Shown piece after piece: positions 15,992 to 23,205 of a stretch of DNA of 28,803 bases (position 1 is its first letter; the number at the start of each line of letters is the position of its first letter). Both the position numbers and the translations under genes were made by a program. The notes beneath the pieces are model-generated. The model ran no database searches and had not been told where the DNA came from. It worked only from the letters and a program-made list of their open reading frames with translations. The stretch spans positions 1 to 28,803 of the forward strand of contig DDMS01000002.1 in NCBI GenBank assembly GCA_002340765.1. Reading direction: 5' to 3'. This DNA comes from Flavobacteriaceae bacterium UBA2540. Lineage in GTDB: Bacteria > Bacteroidota > Bacteroidia > Flavobacteriales > Flavobacteriaceae.

Positions 15992-16918
15992 TTACGATAA
16001 TTTTATGTCAAATTGTGTCAATTCCTTGAAGGCTTGCAAACGGTTGATAAGTTCTTCCGAAGTTAATTCTTGCATACGTTCTGTACCAAATTTTTCCACA
16101 CAAAACGATGCTAAATTTGAGCCATAAATAATAGCATTTTTCATGTTTTCAAAGGAAATGTCTCCTGTTTTTGCCAAATATCCACAAAATCCTCCAGCGA
16201 AAGTATCTCCAGCTCCTGTTGGGTCAAAAACTTCTGCCAATGGCAATGCAGGTGCAAAAAACATATTTCCTTCATTGAATAACAAAGCGCCATGCTCCCC
16301 TTTTTTGATCACCACAAATTTTGGTCCCATATCATGAATTTTTTTGGCGGCATTTACCAAAGAATATTCTCCTGAAAGTTGACGAGCTTCTTCATCATTG
16401 ATGGTGATTACATCTACTTTTTTCAATACTTGATGCAGTTCTTCTAAGGCAATATTCATCCAAAAATTCATGGTGTCTAAGACAATCAATGTTGGTTTTT
16501 CAGTCATTTGTGCAATCACTGAATCTTGCACTGAAGGATGTAAATTGCCCAACATCACTATTTTTGCATCTCTAAATTTTTCAGGAACTACCGGTTTAAA
16601 ATCCTCTAAAACATTCAGTTCCGTAATCAAAGTGTCTCTAGAATTCATGTCATTGTGATAACGTCCACTCCAGAAAAAAGTTTTTCCTGATTTGATGATT
16701 TCTATTCCATCAGTATTGATTCCTTTCTCATTCATCATCGATAAATAAGCCTCAGGAAAATCTCCGCCAACCACAGAAACAATGCCAGTTTCAATGCCAA
16801 ATTGACTTGCAGCCAACCCAACAAAAGTGCCTGAACCCCCTAAAATTTTATTTGTTTTTCCAAAAGGCGTTTCAATAGCATCAAAAGCTACTGTGCCAAC
16901 TGCCAAAAGTTTACTCAT
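15992..16918 (-). CDS. PfkB-family carbohydrate/nucleoside kinase
   Basis: A 308-residue kinase of the ribokinase/PfkB family, transferring phosphate from ATP to a sugar or nucleoside hydroxyl. The N-terminal signature region is at about 25-50 (KILGGSGTFVGLAASQFG...SVVGGDF). The C-terminal signature DPTGAGDTFAGGFCGYL is near 235-251, and Asp in GAGD is the catalytic base. KKGEHGALLF is typical of the nucleotide-binding region. The substrate is not certain. It lies directly upstream of purF, so a role in ribose or nucleoside salvage is plausible but only inferred from position. The start is the ATG at 16918, divergent from sufE with a 160-bp gap. Confidence 0.88.
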   Translation of the reverse strand: MSKLLAVGTVAFDAIETPFGKTNKILGGSGTFVGLAASQFGIETGIVSVVGGDFPEAYLSMMNEKGINTDGIEIIKSGKTFFWSGRYHNDMNSRDTLITELNVLEDFKPVVPEKFRDAKIVMLGNLHPSVQDSVIAQMTEKPTLIVLDTMNFWMNIALEELHQVLKKVDVITINDEEARQLSGEYSLVNAAKKIHDMGPKFVVIKKGEHGALLFNEGNMFFAPALPLAEVFDPTGAGDTFAGGFCGYLAKTGDISFENMKNAIIYGSNLASFCVEKFGTERMQELTSEELINRLQAFKELTQFDIKLS

Positions 16919-17021
16919 TGTGTATCATTTTTGTTTTGCTGAATAAAAATTTTCGTTAAAAGTTTTCTAAAACAGTTTCTTTGATTCTCAGTGTTATTTA
17001 GATTAATTTAATTTTTATCAG

Positions 17022-17029
17022 TAATTTTG
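17022..17029 (+). promoter_or_regulatory. -7 element for the sufE operon
   Basis: TAATTTTG matches TAnnTTTG and lies 49 nt before the sufE ATG. The upstream -33 box is weak (TTTA). Confidence 0.35.
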
Positions 17030-17078
17030 CACATCAATATTGCAAAACAAATTTAAGCCGCAAAAATAAGTTTAAAAA

Positions 17079-17504
17079 ATGACTATCAAAGAAATACAAG
17101 AAGAAATTATTGATGAGTTTTCGATGTTTGAAGATTGGATGGAACGTTATGAATATATAATCGAACTCGGTAAATCGCTACCAATCATTGATACTGAATA
17201 TAAATTGGATGAAAATTTGATAAAAGGTTGTCAATCAAAAGTTTGGATGTTTTCTGAATTGGAAAAAGACACTGTAAAATTTACGGCTGATAGTGATGCT
17301 ATTTTAACAAAAGGGATTGTTGCATTGTTATTGCGCGTTTACTCTGGTCAAAAACCTATTGATATTTTAGAGTCAAATACTGATTTTCTTGACAAAATAG
17401 GATTGAAAGAACATCTTTCTCCAACAAGAGCCAATGGTTTGGTTTCGATGATTAAACAGATTAAAATGTATGCGATTGCACAACAATCAAAATTAACTAC
17501 CTAA
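17079..17504 (+). CDS. sufE: SufE cysteine-desulfuration protein
   Basis: A 141-residue cytoplasmic sulfur-transfer protein that takes persulfide from the cysteine desulfurase SufS and delivers it to SufBCD for Fe-S cluster assembly. The conserved active Cys is residue 51 in IKGCQSKVW, the same position and motif as in E. coli SufE. The helical GIVALLLRVYSGQ and the GLKEHLSPTRANGLVSM segment are typical of the family. Length is normal. It begins a four-gene plus-strand run (12 bp to the SufT gene). The rest of the SUF operon is not in the window. Confidence 0.93.
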   Translation: MTIKEIQEEIIDEFSMFEDWMERYEYIIELGKSLPIIDTEYKLDENLIKGCQSKVWMFSELEKDTVKFTADSDAILTKGIVALLLRVYSGQKPIDILESNTDFLDKIGLKEHLSPTRANGLVSMIKQIKMYAIAQQSKLTT

Positions 17505-17516
17505 GATTTTAAAAAA

Positions 17517-17837
17517 ATGACAGATAAAGAATTAGATGAAATTGGGGATAAAATTATTCGTGTTTTAAAAACCATTTACGACCCAGAAATTCCTGTGGAT
17601 ATTTATGAATTAGGATTGATTTACGATGTTTTTGTGTCTGAAGATCATGATGCGAAAATCTTAATGACCTTAACTTCACCCAATTGTCCTGTTGCAGAAA
17701 CCTTGCCTGTTGAAGTTGAGGAAAAAGTTAAAACCCTGAAAGAAATTAATAATTGTGAAGTAGAAATCACTTTCGATCCAACATGGACTTCAGAAATGAT
17801 GAGTGAAGAAGCCAAATTGGAATTGGGAATGCTTTAA
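17517..17837 (+). CDS. sufT: SufT/DUF59-family Fe-S assembly protein
   Basis: A 106-residue single-domain MIP18/DUF59 protein. Such proteins act in Fe-S cluster maturation (SufT, or the PaaD-like family). The conserved core is visible: TIYDPEIPVDIYELGLIYD at about 19-37, LTSPNCPVAETLP near 52-65, and CEVEITFDPTWT near 80-91. The Cys in SPNCP is the conserved residue of this family. No phenylacetate-degradation genes are nearby, and sufE lies 12 bp upstream, so SufT is the better name. The following gene starts 60 bp later after an AT-rich gap with short TTAGTTATTAGT-like repeats. Confidence 0.88.
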   Translation: MTDKELDEIGDKIIRVLKTIYDPEIPVDIYELGLIYDVFVSEDHDAKILMTLTSPNCPVAETLPVEVEEKVKTLKEINNCEVEITFDPTWTSEMMSEEAKLELGML

Positions 17838-17897
17838 TAATAGTTGTTAGTTATTAGTAGTCGAACAAACCTTGAATTTTAAACTTTGAACTGAAAT

Positions 17898-18401
17898 ATG
17901 GGAATCATCAATAAAGTTGCAAATAGCTCTCTAAAAACCGTCGACTTAGAGGAAATCTATCCTGATGGAAAACGCATTTTGTTTGATATTAAAGATTGGT
18001 TATTTCAAGAAATTATTTTAAAAGAAAAAGAGTTCAGAGAATCTGTTGCAAACCATGATTGGTCGCAATATCAACATTGTTTTGTGGCTGTTCATTGCTC
18101 TGTTGATGCAATTATTCCTTCTTGGGCATTGATGTTGGTAAATTCTAAATTGATTCCTTTTGCAAACAAAGTGGTTATTGGTAATTTGGATGTTTTAGAA
18201 ACAGTTCTTTTTCAAGAATTGATCAATTTTTTAGACCTTTCAGATTTTAATGACAAGCCAGTAATTGTAAAAGGTTGTTCAGAAAAACCGGTCCCAATTG
18301 CAGCATATTCATTTTTATTAGAAAAATTACAACCCATTGCAAAAAGTATTTTATTTGGAGAAGCTTGCTCTTCAGTGCCAATTTATAAAACAAAAAAATA
18401 G
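17898..18401 (+). CDS. DUF2480 family protein
   Basis: A 167-residue soluble protein that I recognise as DUF2480, a family seen mainly in Bacteroidota. No function is established for it. Four Cys are present: C61 and C67 in HCFVAVHCSVDAIIPSWA, C127 in VKGCSEKPVP and C157 in GEACSSVPIYK, the kind of spacing that could ligate a metal or cluster. No signal peptide or membrane helix is seen. It follows sufE and sufT on the same strand, which makes a part in Fe-S assembly or repair a reasonable hypothesis, though the sequence does not prove it. Confidence 0.85.
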   Translation: MGIINKVANSSLKTVDLEEIYPDGKRILFDIKDWLFQEIILKEKEFRESVANHDWSQYQHCFVAVHCSVDAIIPSWALMLVNSKLIPFANKVVIGNLDVLETVLFQELINFLDLSDFNDKPVIVKGCSEKPVPIAAYSFLLEKLQPIAKSILFGEACSSVPIYKTKK

Positions 18402-18462
18402 TAGTATTTTAAGAAATATTACATTTTTACAGTTTTATTTTTATTAATTCTAACAAAATTGA

Positions 18463-19317
18463 ATGAAAAAAATAATTTTTCTTCTTTTTCTACTTTTTGC
18501 TTCAAATTCTTTTTCACAGCAGAAAAAAGACAGTATTCCTAGATTGAAAATTCATGGACGATTTGCCTTTATTTTTAATCAATCTTCTTTTTCTAATTGG
18601 GTTTCAGGGGGTGAAAATACAGTTGCAGGAAATATCAATGTCAACTACGATTTAAATTATAAAAAGGACAATCTCAACTGGGATACTAGAATTATCACTA
18701 GTTATGGTTTGAGCCACATCAGCAATAAAGGATATCGAAAAACAGACGGCCGTTTTGAACTCAATACATTAATAGGTTTGAAAACTTGGAAATATTGGTT
18801 TTTATCATTTATTGGGAATTTTAGAACTCAATACATCAAAGGATTTGACTACAAAAAGGACCCAAAAATAGTGGTTTCTGATTTTTTCTCCCCAGCTTAT
18901 TTGACTTTTGGACCTGGAATGTTATGGAAAAAATCGGATGATTTAAACGTAAACATCGCCCCTTCAACTGCTAGATATACATTCGTAAATGAATTTTTTT
19001 CTGGAAAATTTGGTGTTGAAGAAGGCAAAAATACAGCACTCAGTTTAGGTTTCAACGTAGCTACATTTTATAAACTCAACCTCATGGAAAACATAGAAAT
19101 GGAGAATGTTTTGTCACTTTACACAGATTACTTTGCAAGTGTTGGTAATGTGGATGTTGATTATCAAACAAATATCCGGTTTAAAGTCAACAAACACATC
19201 AAAATGCACATGACTTTTCATAACATTATGGATGATGATGCCTCAAGCAGAGTTCAATTTAGACAGTTGTTTGGATTAGGTGTGAACTATAGTTTTCATG
19301 AGAAAATCACATATTAA
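18463..19317 (+). CDS. DUF3078 family outer-membrane protein
   Basis: A 284-residue exported protein. Residues 1-19 are a signal peptide (MKKIIFLLFLLFASNSFSQ). The mature part starts with a conserved NQSSFSNWVSGGENT segment and continues with alternating hydrophobic and polar strands rich in aromatic residues, ending in GVNYSF-type sequence, so a small outer-membrane beta barrel is likely. This is the DUF3078 family, common in flavobacteria, with no established role. It lies 61 bp after DUF2480. A weak promoter-like TACATTTT near 18420 may give it its own transcript. The link to the upstream Fe-S genes may be only positional. Confidence 0.85.
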   Translation: MKKIIFLLFLLFASNSFSQQKKDSIPRLKIHGRFAFIFNQSSFSNWVSGGENTVAGNINVNYDLNYKKDNLNWDTRIITSYGLSHISNKGYRKTDGRFELNTLIGLKTWKYWFLSFIGNFRTQYIKGFDYKKDPKIVVSDFFSPAYLTFGPGMLWKKSDDLNVNIAPSTARYTFVNEFFSGKFGVEEGKNTALSLGFNVATFYKLNLMENIEMENVLSLYTDYFASVGNVDVDYQTNIRFKVNKHIKMHMTFHNIMDDDASSRVQFRQLFGLGVNYSFHEKITY

Positions 19318-19399
19318 TTTTTGCATAAAATATTGAATGAGGTTTTTAAAATTTTTAAATAAAAAAAATAATCTTTATTTTCCTATGTTTCATAGAATT

Positions 19400-19540
19400 C
19401 TAAGCTTCAAACTCCCAAACTGGAACTGGACAAATTCTTTTTCCAATTAATTTATGTAAAAAAATTGGTTTGGGTTTTGAATTTTGTTTGCGAAACAACA
19501 AACAAGAACCGCACAACAATGCACTTATCACAAATGCCAA
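19400..19540 (-). CDS. Candidate small membrane protein (46 codons, TTG start)
   Basis: On the minus strand a frame from TTG (19540-19538) reads about 46 residues, MAFVISALLCGSCLLF, then RKQNSKPKPIF, then HKLIGKRICPVPVWEF, ending EA and a TAG at 19402-19400. A hydrophobic helix, positive residues after it, and a compact Pro/Trp-rich end look like a real small anchored protein and not random AT-rich sequence. An in-frame stop lies three codons before the TTG. No ATG is available, so either TTG is used or the gene has lost its start. I do not recognise the family. Confidence 0.35.
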   Translation of the reverse strand: MAFVISALLCGSCLLFRKQNSKPKPIFLHKLIGKRICPVPVWEFEA

Positions 19541-19662
19541 TGCTACTTTTTAACTACTGATAACAAAATTCAAAATTATTGGCTTATTGGGTTAATGTAT
19601 GCTTTTTAATTATTAATGTAAAACAAACGCAAAACCTTATCGTTCAAATGATACCGTTTTTT

Positions 19663-19670
19663 TATATTTG
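19663..19670 (+). promoter_or_regulatory. -7 element for the HupE/UreJ-like gene
   Basis: TATATTTG matches TAnnTTTG, 22 nt before the ATG at 19693. The -33 region has only a weak GTTC match. Confidence 0.45.
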
Positions 19671-19692
19671 GGTCGCTTAAAAATTTTAGTTT

Positions 19693-20274
19693 ATGGATGA
19701 TTTTATGTTGTATTTAGAAATGGGACTTTACCATGTGATGGATTTAAAAGCTTATGACCATGTGTTATTTTTAATTGTTTTGGCAGTTGTTTTTAGTTTT
19801 ACACAATGGAAAAAACTTTTGTGGTTGGTAACACTTTTTACAACTGGTCATTCAGTTTCATTGTCGTTATCAGCATATGAAATTGTAAAAATCAAAATAG
19901 AATTGATTGAGTTTTTAATTCCTGTAACTATTTTCATAACAGGAGCAACGAATATTTTCAACACAAAAAAAATCTCAAAAACCAAAGACAATGTCAATCT
20001 TATTTTTGCATTATTTTTCGGAATAATTCACGGCTTAGGATTTTCAAATTACTTTAGAGGAATGATTGGAAAAGAGGAAGATAAATTTTTACCTCTTGTT
20101 GAATTTGCTTTAGGAATTGAACTTGCACAAATAATCATTGTTATCGGAATTTTAATCCTTGGTGTGTTGCTTGAAAGCGTTGCAAAAGTTTCAAAAAGAG
20201 ACTGGATTGTGGTAACTTCATCAATCGTAGTGGGATTTTCAATTCAAATGATGCTTGACAGAGTGTTTTGGTAA
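19693..20274 (+). CDS. HupE/UreJ family membrane protein
   Basis: A 193-residue polytopic membrane protein of the HupE/UreJ type, with about six helices. The family's His/Asp-containing helices are present: GLYHVMDLKAYDHVLFLIV near residues 11-30, TLFTTGHSVSLSLSA near 50-65 and FFGIIHGLGFSNYFRGM near 108-125. Characterised members move nickel or cobalt for hydrogenase or urease. No such enzyme genes are in the window, so the substrate is open. It has its own promoter and its stop is 45 bp before the dCMP deaminase start. Confidence 0.85.
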   Translation: MDDFMLYLEMGLYHVMDLKAYDHVLFLIVLAVVFSFTQWKKLLWLVTLFTTGHSVSLSLSAYEIVKIKIELIEFLIPVTIFITGATNIFNTKKISKTKDNVNLIFALFFGIIHGLGFSNYFRGMIGKEEDKFLPLVEFALGIELAQIIIVIGILILGVLLESVAKVSKRDWIVVTSSIVVGFSIQMMLDRVFW

Positions 20275-20305
20275 ATAATTAACTAATTTTACAATCAAAT
20301 ATTTC

Positions 20306-20313
20306 TACTTTCG
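20306..20313 (+). promoter_or_regulatory. Possible -7 element directly before the dCMP deaminase gene
   Basis: TACTTTCG is a one-mismatch TAnnTTTG ending only 6 nt before the ATG at 20320. If used, the mRNA would have almost no leader. The motif is weak. Confidence 0.25.
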
Positions 20314-20319
20314 TTGTCT

Positions 20320-20748
20320 ATGACCGAAGAAAAACAACTAAAATACGACATTGCTTATTTAAAGATGGCGCAAGAATGGGGTAAATTATCTCATTGCAAA
20401 CGAAAACAAGTTGGTGCGCTAATTGTCAAAGATAGAATGATTATTTCTGATGGATTTAATGGAACTCCATCAGGATTTGACAATTGCTGTGAGGACGAAA
20501 ATGGTGAGACAAAGTGGGAAGTGTTGCATGCAGAAGCCAACGCAATTCTAAAAGTTGCTTCTTCAACACAATCTTGCAAGAACGCAACTTTATATATCAC
20601 ACTTTCACCTTGCATACAATGTAGCAAACTCATTCATCAATCAGGAATTAAAAGAGTGGTTTATGCAAAAACATATAGAGATTCTTCAGGATTAGACTTT
20701 TTAGAAAAAGCGGGCGTTGAAGTTAAATATTTACCATATAATGAATAA
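20320..20748 (+). CDS. Deoxycytidylate (dCMP) deaminase
   Basis: A zinc-dependent deaminase of about 142 residues converting dCMP to dUMP, the precursor for thymidylate. The zinc and catalytic motifs are HAEANAIL near 72-79 (His ligand and proton-shuttling Glu) and SPCIQCSKLI near 97-106 (two Cys ligands). The N-terminal LKMAQEWGKLSHCKRKQVGALIVKD and GFNGTPSGFDNCCED segments are typical of the ComE/dCMP deaminase family. I use the ATG at 20320. A TTG two codons earlier is less likely. Its 3' end overlaps the following protease gene by 8 bp, a sign of translational coupling. Confidence 0.92.
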   Translation: MTEEKQLKYDIAYLKMAQEWGKLSHCKRKQVGALIVKDRMIISDGFNGTPSGFDNCCEDENGETKWEVLHAEANAILKVASSTQSCKNATLYITLSPCIQCSKLIHQSGIKRVVYAKTYRDSSGLDFLEKAGVEVKYLPYNE

Positions 20749-22309
20749 AAATAATTTACCAATTTATTTTTCTTTAGCAGTAATTCTTGGGATTATTATT
20801 GGTGTTTTTTTCAGCGGAAATAACAATTCTTCTTTGCTTTCTAAAAAATCGGTTCAAGAACAAAAAATTAAAAAACTCATCAATTTTATCGAACAAGAAT
20901 ATGTTGATAATGTTAATACTGAAGATCTTTTGGATGGAGCAATTGAAGAAATGTTAGGGAAATTAGACCCACATTCCGTATATATTCCAAAAGAAAACTT
21001 ACAAGCAGTTACCGAAAATATGCAAGGGAATTTTATTGGAATTGGTGTGCAATTTAGGATGATTAATGATTCAATTACAGTAGTTCAAACTATTAAAGGA
21101 GGGCCAAGTATCAAAGTTGGAATCAAAGCTGGAGACCGAATTTTAATAGCAAACAACGATACTTTGTATGGTAAAAGAATACCAAATAATGCCGTTCCAA
21201 AATACCTTAAAGGAAAACCAGAAACTCAAGTAAAACTCCAAATTTACAGAAAAACAACGGATTCACTTTTCACAGTCAACGTAACTAGAGATAAAGTAAA
21301 TATCAAAAGCGTAGAATTGTTTTATATGATGAGTGGTTCTCTGGGATACATCAAACTAGATCGTTTTGCAAGAAACACGTATTCCGAATTTAAATCAGCA
21401 TTGGCATCATTAATAAATAACGGGATGACTGATTTAGTCTTAGATTTACGTGAAAATGGTGGTGGATTTATTGACATTGCAAACCAAATTATTGATGAAT
21501 TTTTAGAAAATAAAAAACTCATGGTTTTCACCAAAAACAACAAAGGAACTATTGAAAAGTATTTTGCAACTTCAACTGGTTCTTTTGAAAAAGGTGGTTT
21601 GTATGTTTTGATTGATGAAAATTCTGCTTCCGCTTCAGAAATTGTAGCAGGTGCTTTGCAAGACAATGACAAAGGAACTATTATTGGAAGAAGGTCTTTT
21701 GGAAAAGGATTGGTTCAAGTAGAAATGGATTTGGGTGATGGCTCAGCTGTGCGTTTGACAACAGCTCGTTACTACACGCCAACAGGACGGTCTATTCAAA
21801 AACCGTATGGGAAAAAAGCCATCAATGATTATTATAATGACTATGAAAACAGAATTGAAAACGGAGAACTTCTCAACAGAGACAGTATTAAAGTTATTGA
21901 TTCTTTAAAGTATAAAACTCCGAAAGGGAAAATAGTTTATGGTGGTGGAGGTATTATTCCTGATGTTTTTGTGGCAATTGATACTACTGCTTATTTATCT
22001 GGATTTTATTTTAATTCGCTGAATGACTTTGCTTTTGATTATGTTGATGCAAGCAGAAAAAAACTTGAAAAATGGACTTTAGATAATTTTATTAAAAATT
22101 TTGACAAAGAAAACAGTGTCTTAAAAACGTATCTTAAATCAATTAAAGATAAGGCAAAACCATCTTTGAAAACTCAAAAAAGCATTGAAAAATATTTGAT
22201 AGCTTCTATTGCAAATGTACTTTTTGGAGATCTTGGTTTTTATAAAATCATTCATCAAGAGGACAAAATGCTTCAAAAAGTATTGGAATTAGAAACCAAA
22301 AAAGAATAA
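20741..22309 (+). CDS. C-terminal processing protease (S41 family)
   Basis: A 522-residue periplasmic serine protease anchored by an N-terminal helix (LPIYFSLAVILGIIIGVFFSG, residues 6-26). A PDZ domain lies at about 90-170 (GIGVQFRMIND...VGIKAGDRILIAN). The S41 catalytic core holds the Ser in ENSASASEIVAGALQD near 298-302 and the Lys in RRSFGKGLVQ near 321. The family usually processes or degrades proteins at their C-terminus. The start is the ATG at 20741, because an upstream TTG (20717) would lie inside the deaminase frame. Length fits flavobacterial Ctp proteases, which have a C-terminal helical part. Confidence 0.93.
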   Translation: MNKNNLPIYFSLAVILGIIIGVFFSGNNNSSLLSKKSVQEQKIKKLINFIEQEYVDNVNTEDLLDGAIEEMLGKLDPHSVYIPKENLQAVTENMQGNFIGIGVQFRMINDSITVVQTIKGGPSIKVGIKAGDRILIANNDTLYGKRIPNNAVPKYLKGKPETQVKLQIYRKTTDSLFTVNVTRDKVNIKSVELFYMMSGSLGYIKLDRFARNTYSEFKSALASLINNGMTDLVLDLRENGGGFIDIANQIIDEFLENKKLMVFTKNNKGTIEKYFATSTGSFEKGGLYVLIDENSASASEIVAGALQDNDKGTIIGRRSFGKGLVQVEMDLGDGSAVRLTTARYYTPTGRSIQKPYGKKAINDYYNDYENRIENGELLNRDSIKVIDSLKYKTPKGKIVYGGGGIIPDVFVAIDTTAYLSGFYFNSLNDFAFDYVDASRKKLEKWTLDNFIKNFDKENSVLKTYLKSIKDKAKPSLKTQKSIEKYLIASIANVLFGDLGFYKIIHQEDKMLQKVLELETKKE

Positions 22310-22325
22310 TATTTCTTTATAAAAA

Positions 22326-23090
22326 ATGATTACAATCACAACATCCAAAAACAAAAAAGTCTATTTCGCTTCAGACCAACATTTTGGCGCACCAACTTCT
22401 GAAGCAAGTTTGCCCAGAGAAAAAATATTTGTTGCGTGGTTGGAAAGCATCAAAAATGATGCAGAAGCTCTTTTTTTATTAGGTGATTTGTTTGATTTTT
22501 GGTTTGAATATGAAAAAGTTGTTCCAAAAGGTTTTGTAAGAGTTATAGGAAAATTAGCTGAAATTTCTGATAGCGGAATTCCAATTTATTTTTTCGTTGG
22601 AAACCACGATTTATGGATGAAAGATTATTTTGAAAAAGAATTAAACATTCCTGTGTATCACAAATCACAAGAATTTTTAATTAATAATAAAAAGTTCTTA
22701 ATTGGTCATGGAGATGGTTTAGGACCTGGAGATTTGGGTTTTAAACGCATGAAAAAAGTATTTACTTTTTCCCTATTTCAATGGTTTTTTCGTTGGTTAC
22801 ATCCTGATTTAGGAGTAAAACTCGGACAATACATGTCTGTAAAAAACAAATTGATTTCAGGAGAAGAAGCTGCTAAATTTATTGGAGACGAAAAAGAATG
22901 GCTAGTACAGTATTGCAAAAAGAAACTTATCGAAAAACACTATGATTATTTTGTTTTTGGTCATAGACATTTGCCATTAGAAATAAAATTGAACGAAAAT
23001 AGCACCTACATTAATCTTGGTGATTGGATTCAGTACTATACATTTGGGGTTTTTGACAAAACTAGTTTTAGTTTGAATAAGTTTAACTAA
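22326..23090 (+). CDS. lpxH: UDP-2,3-diacylglucosamine diphosphatase (LpxH-like)
   Basis: A 254-residue calcineurin-like metallophosphoesterase. In lipid A synthesis, LpxH cleaves UDP-2,3-diacylglucosamine to lipid X and UMP. Metal-binding motifs are all present: ASDQHFG (near 15-21, D-x-H), LGDLFDFWFEY near 57, GNHDLWM near 95, GHGDG near 130 and FGHRHLP near 216. The aromatic DFWFEY after GDL is typical of LpxH. The gene follows the protease by 16 bp and may be co-transcribed, though a membrane-biogenesis link is not shown. LpxH in Bacteroidota is known mostly by homology, so assignment to the exact reaction is likely, not certain. Confidence 0.88.
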   Translation: MITITTSKNKKVYFASDQHFGAPTSEASLPREKIFVAWLESIKNDAEALFLLGDLFDFWFEYEKVVPKGFVRVIGKLAEISDSGIPIYFFVGNHDLWMKDYFEKELNIPVYHKSQEFLINNKKFLIGHGDGLGPGDLGFKRMKKVFTFSLFQWFFRWLHPDLGVKLGQYMSVKNKLISGEEAAKFIGDEKEWLVQYCKKKLIEKHYDYFVFGHRHLPLEIKLNENSTYINLGDWIQYYTFGVFDKTSFSLNKFN

Positions 23091-23112
23091 AATCCCTAAA
23101 ATTAAAGGGATT
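23091..23112 (+). terminator. Hairpin after lpxH
   Basis: AATCCCT (23091-23097) pairs with AGGGATT (23106-23112) around an 8-nt loop, one base after the lpxH stop codon. There is no T-run after it on the plus strand, so termination would be weak or factor-assisted. Confidence 0.4.
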
Positions 23113-23133
23113 GTCTATCAATCTTTAACCTTG

Positions 23134-23158
23134 TTTTAACAGAATAATTTTGTTAAAA
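23134..23158. promoter_or_regulatory. Inverted repeat, candidate operator of the moxR/bat operon
   Basis: TTTTAACA (23134-23141) and TGTTAAAA (23151-23158) are perfect inverted copies separated by nine bases (17 bp between half-site centres). They sit about 50-70 bp before the moxR start and overlap -7-like sequences TAATTTTG (23145-23152) and, just after, TAGTTTTG (23162-23169). Symmetry and position fit a repressor or activator site, but no binding protein is implied by the sequence alone. Confidence 0.45.
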
Positions 23159-23205
23159 TTGTAGTTTTGTTTACTTAAAAAATTAACAATCAATTCTTAT
23201 ATATA

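Larger units (their letters stand above)
19318..19692. other. 375-bp gap after the DUF3078 gene
   Basis: This gap holds a candidate 46-codon minus-strand gene at 19400-19540 and the HupE promoter at its right end. The rest is AT-rich with no RNA gene or repeat that I recognise. Confidence 0.6.

Noticed and set aside
17517..17837. PaaD (phenylacetate degradation) as the name for the DUF59 protein
   Set aside because: No paa genes are near, and sufE is directly upstream, so SufT fits better.
17838..17897. TTAGTTATTAGT-like words between the SufT and DUF2480 genes, possibly another copy of the sdhB/DUF58 intergenic repeat
   Set aside because: Similarity is limited to simple AT-rich words; the 25-nt conserved end is absent, so I did not call it a repeat copy.
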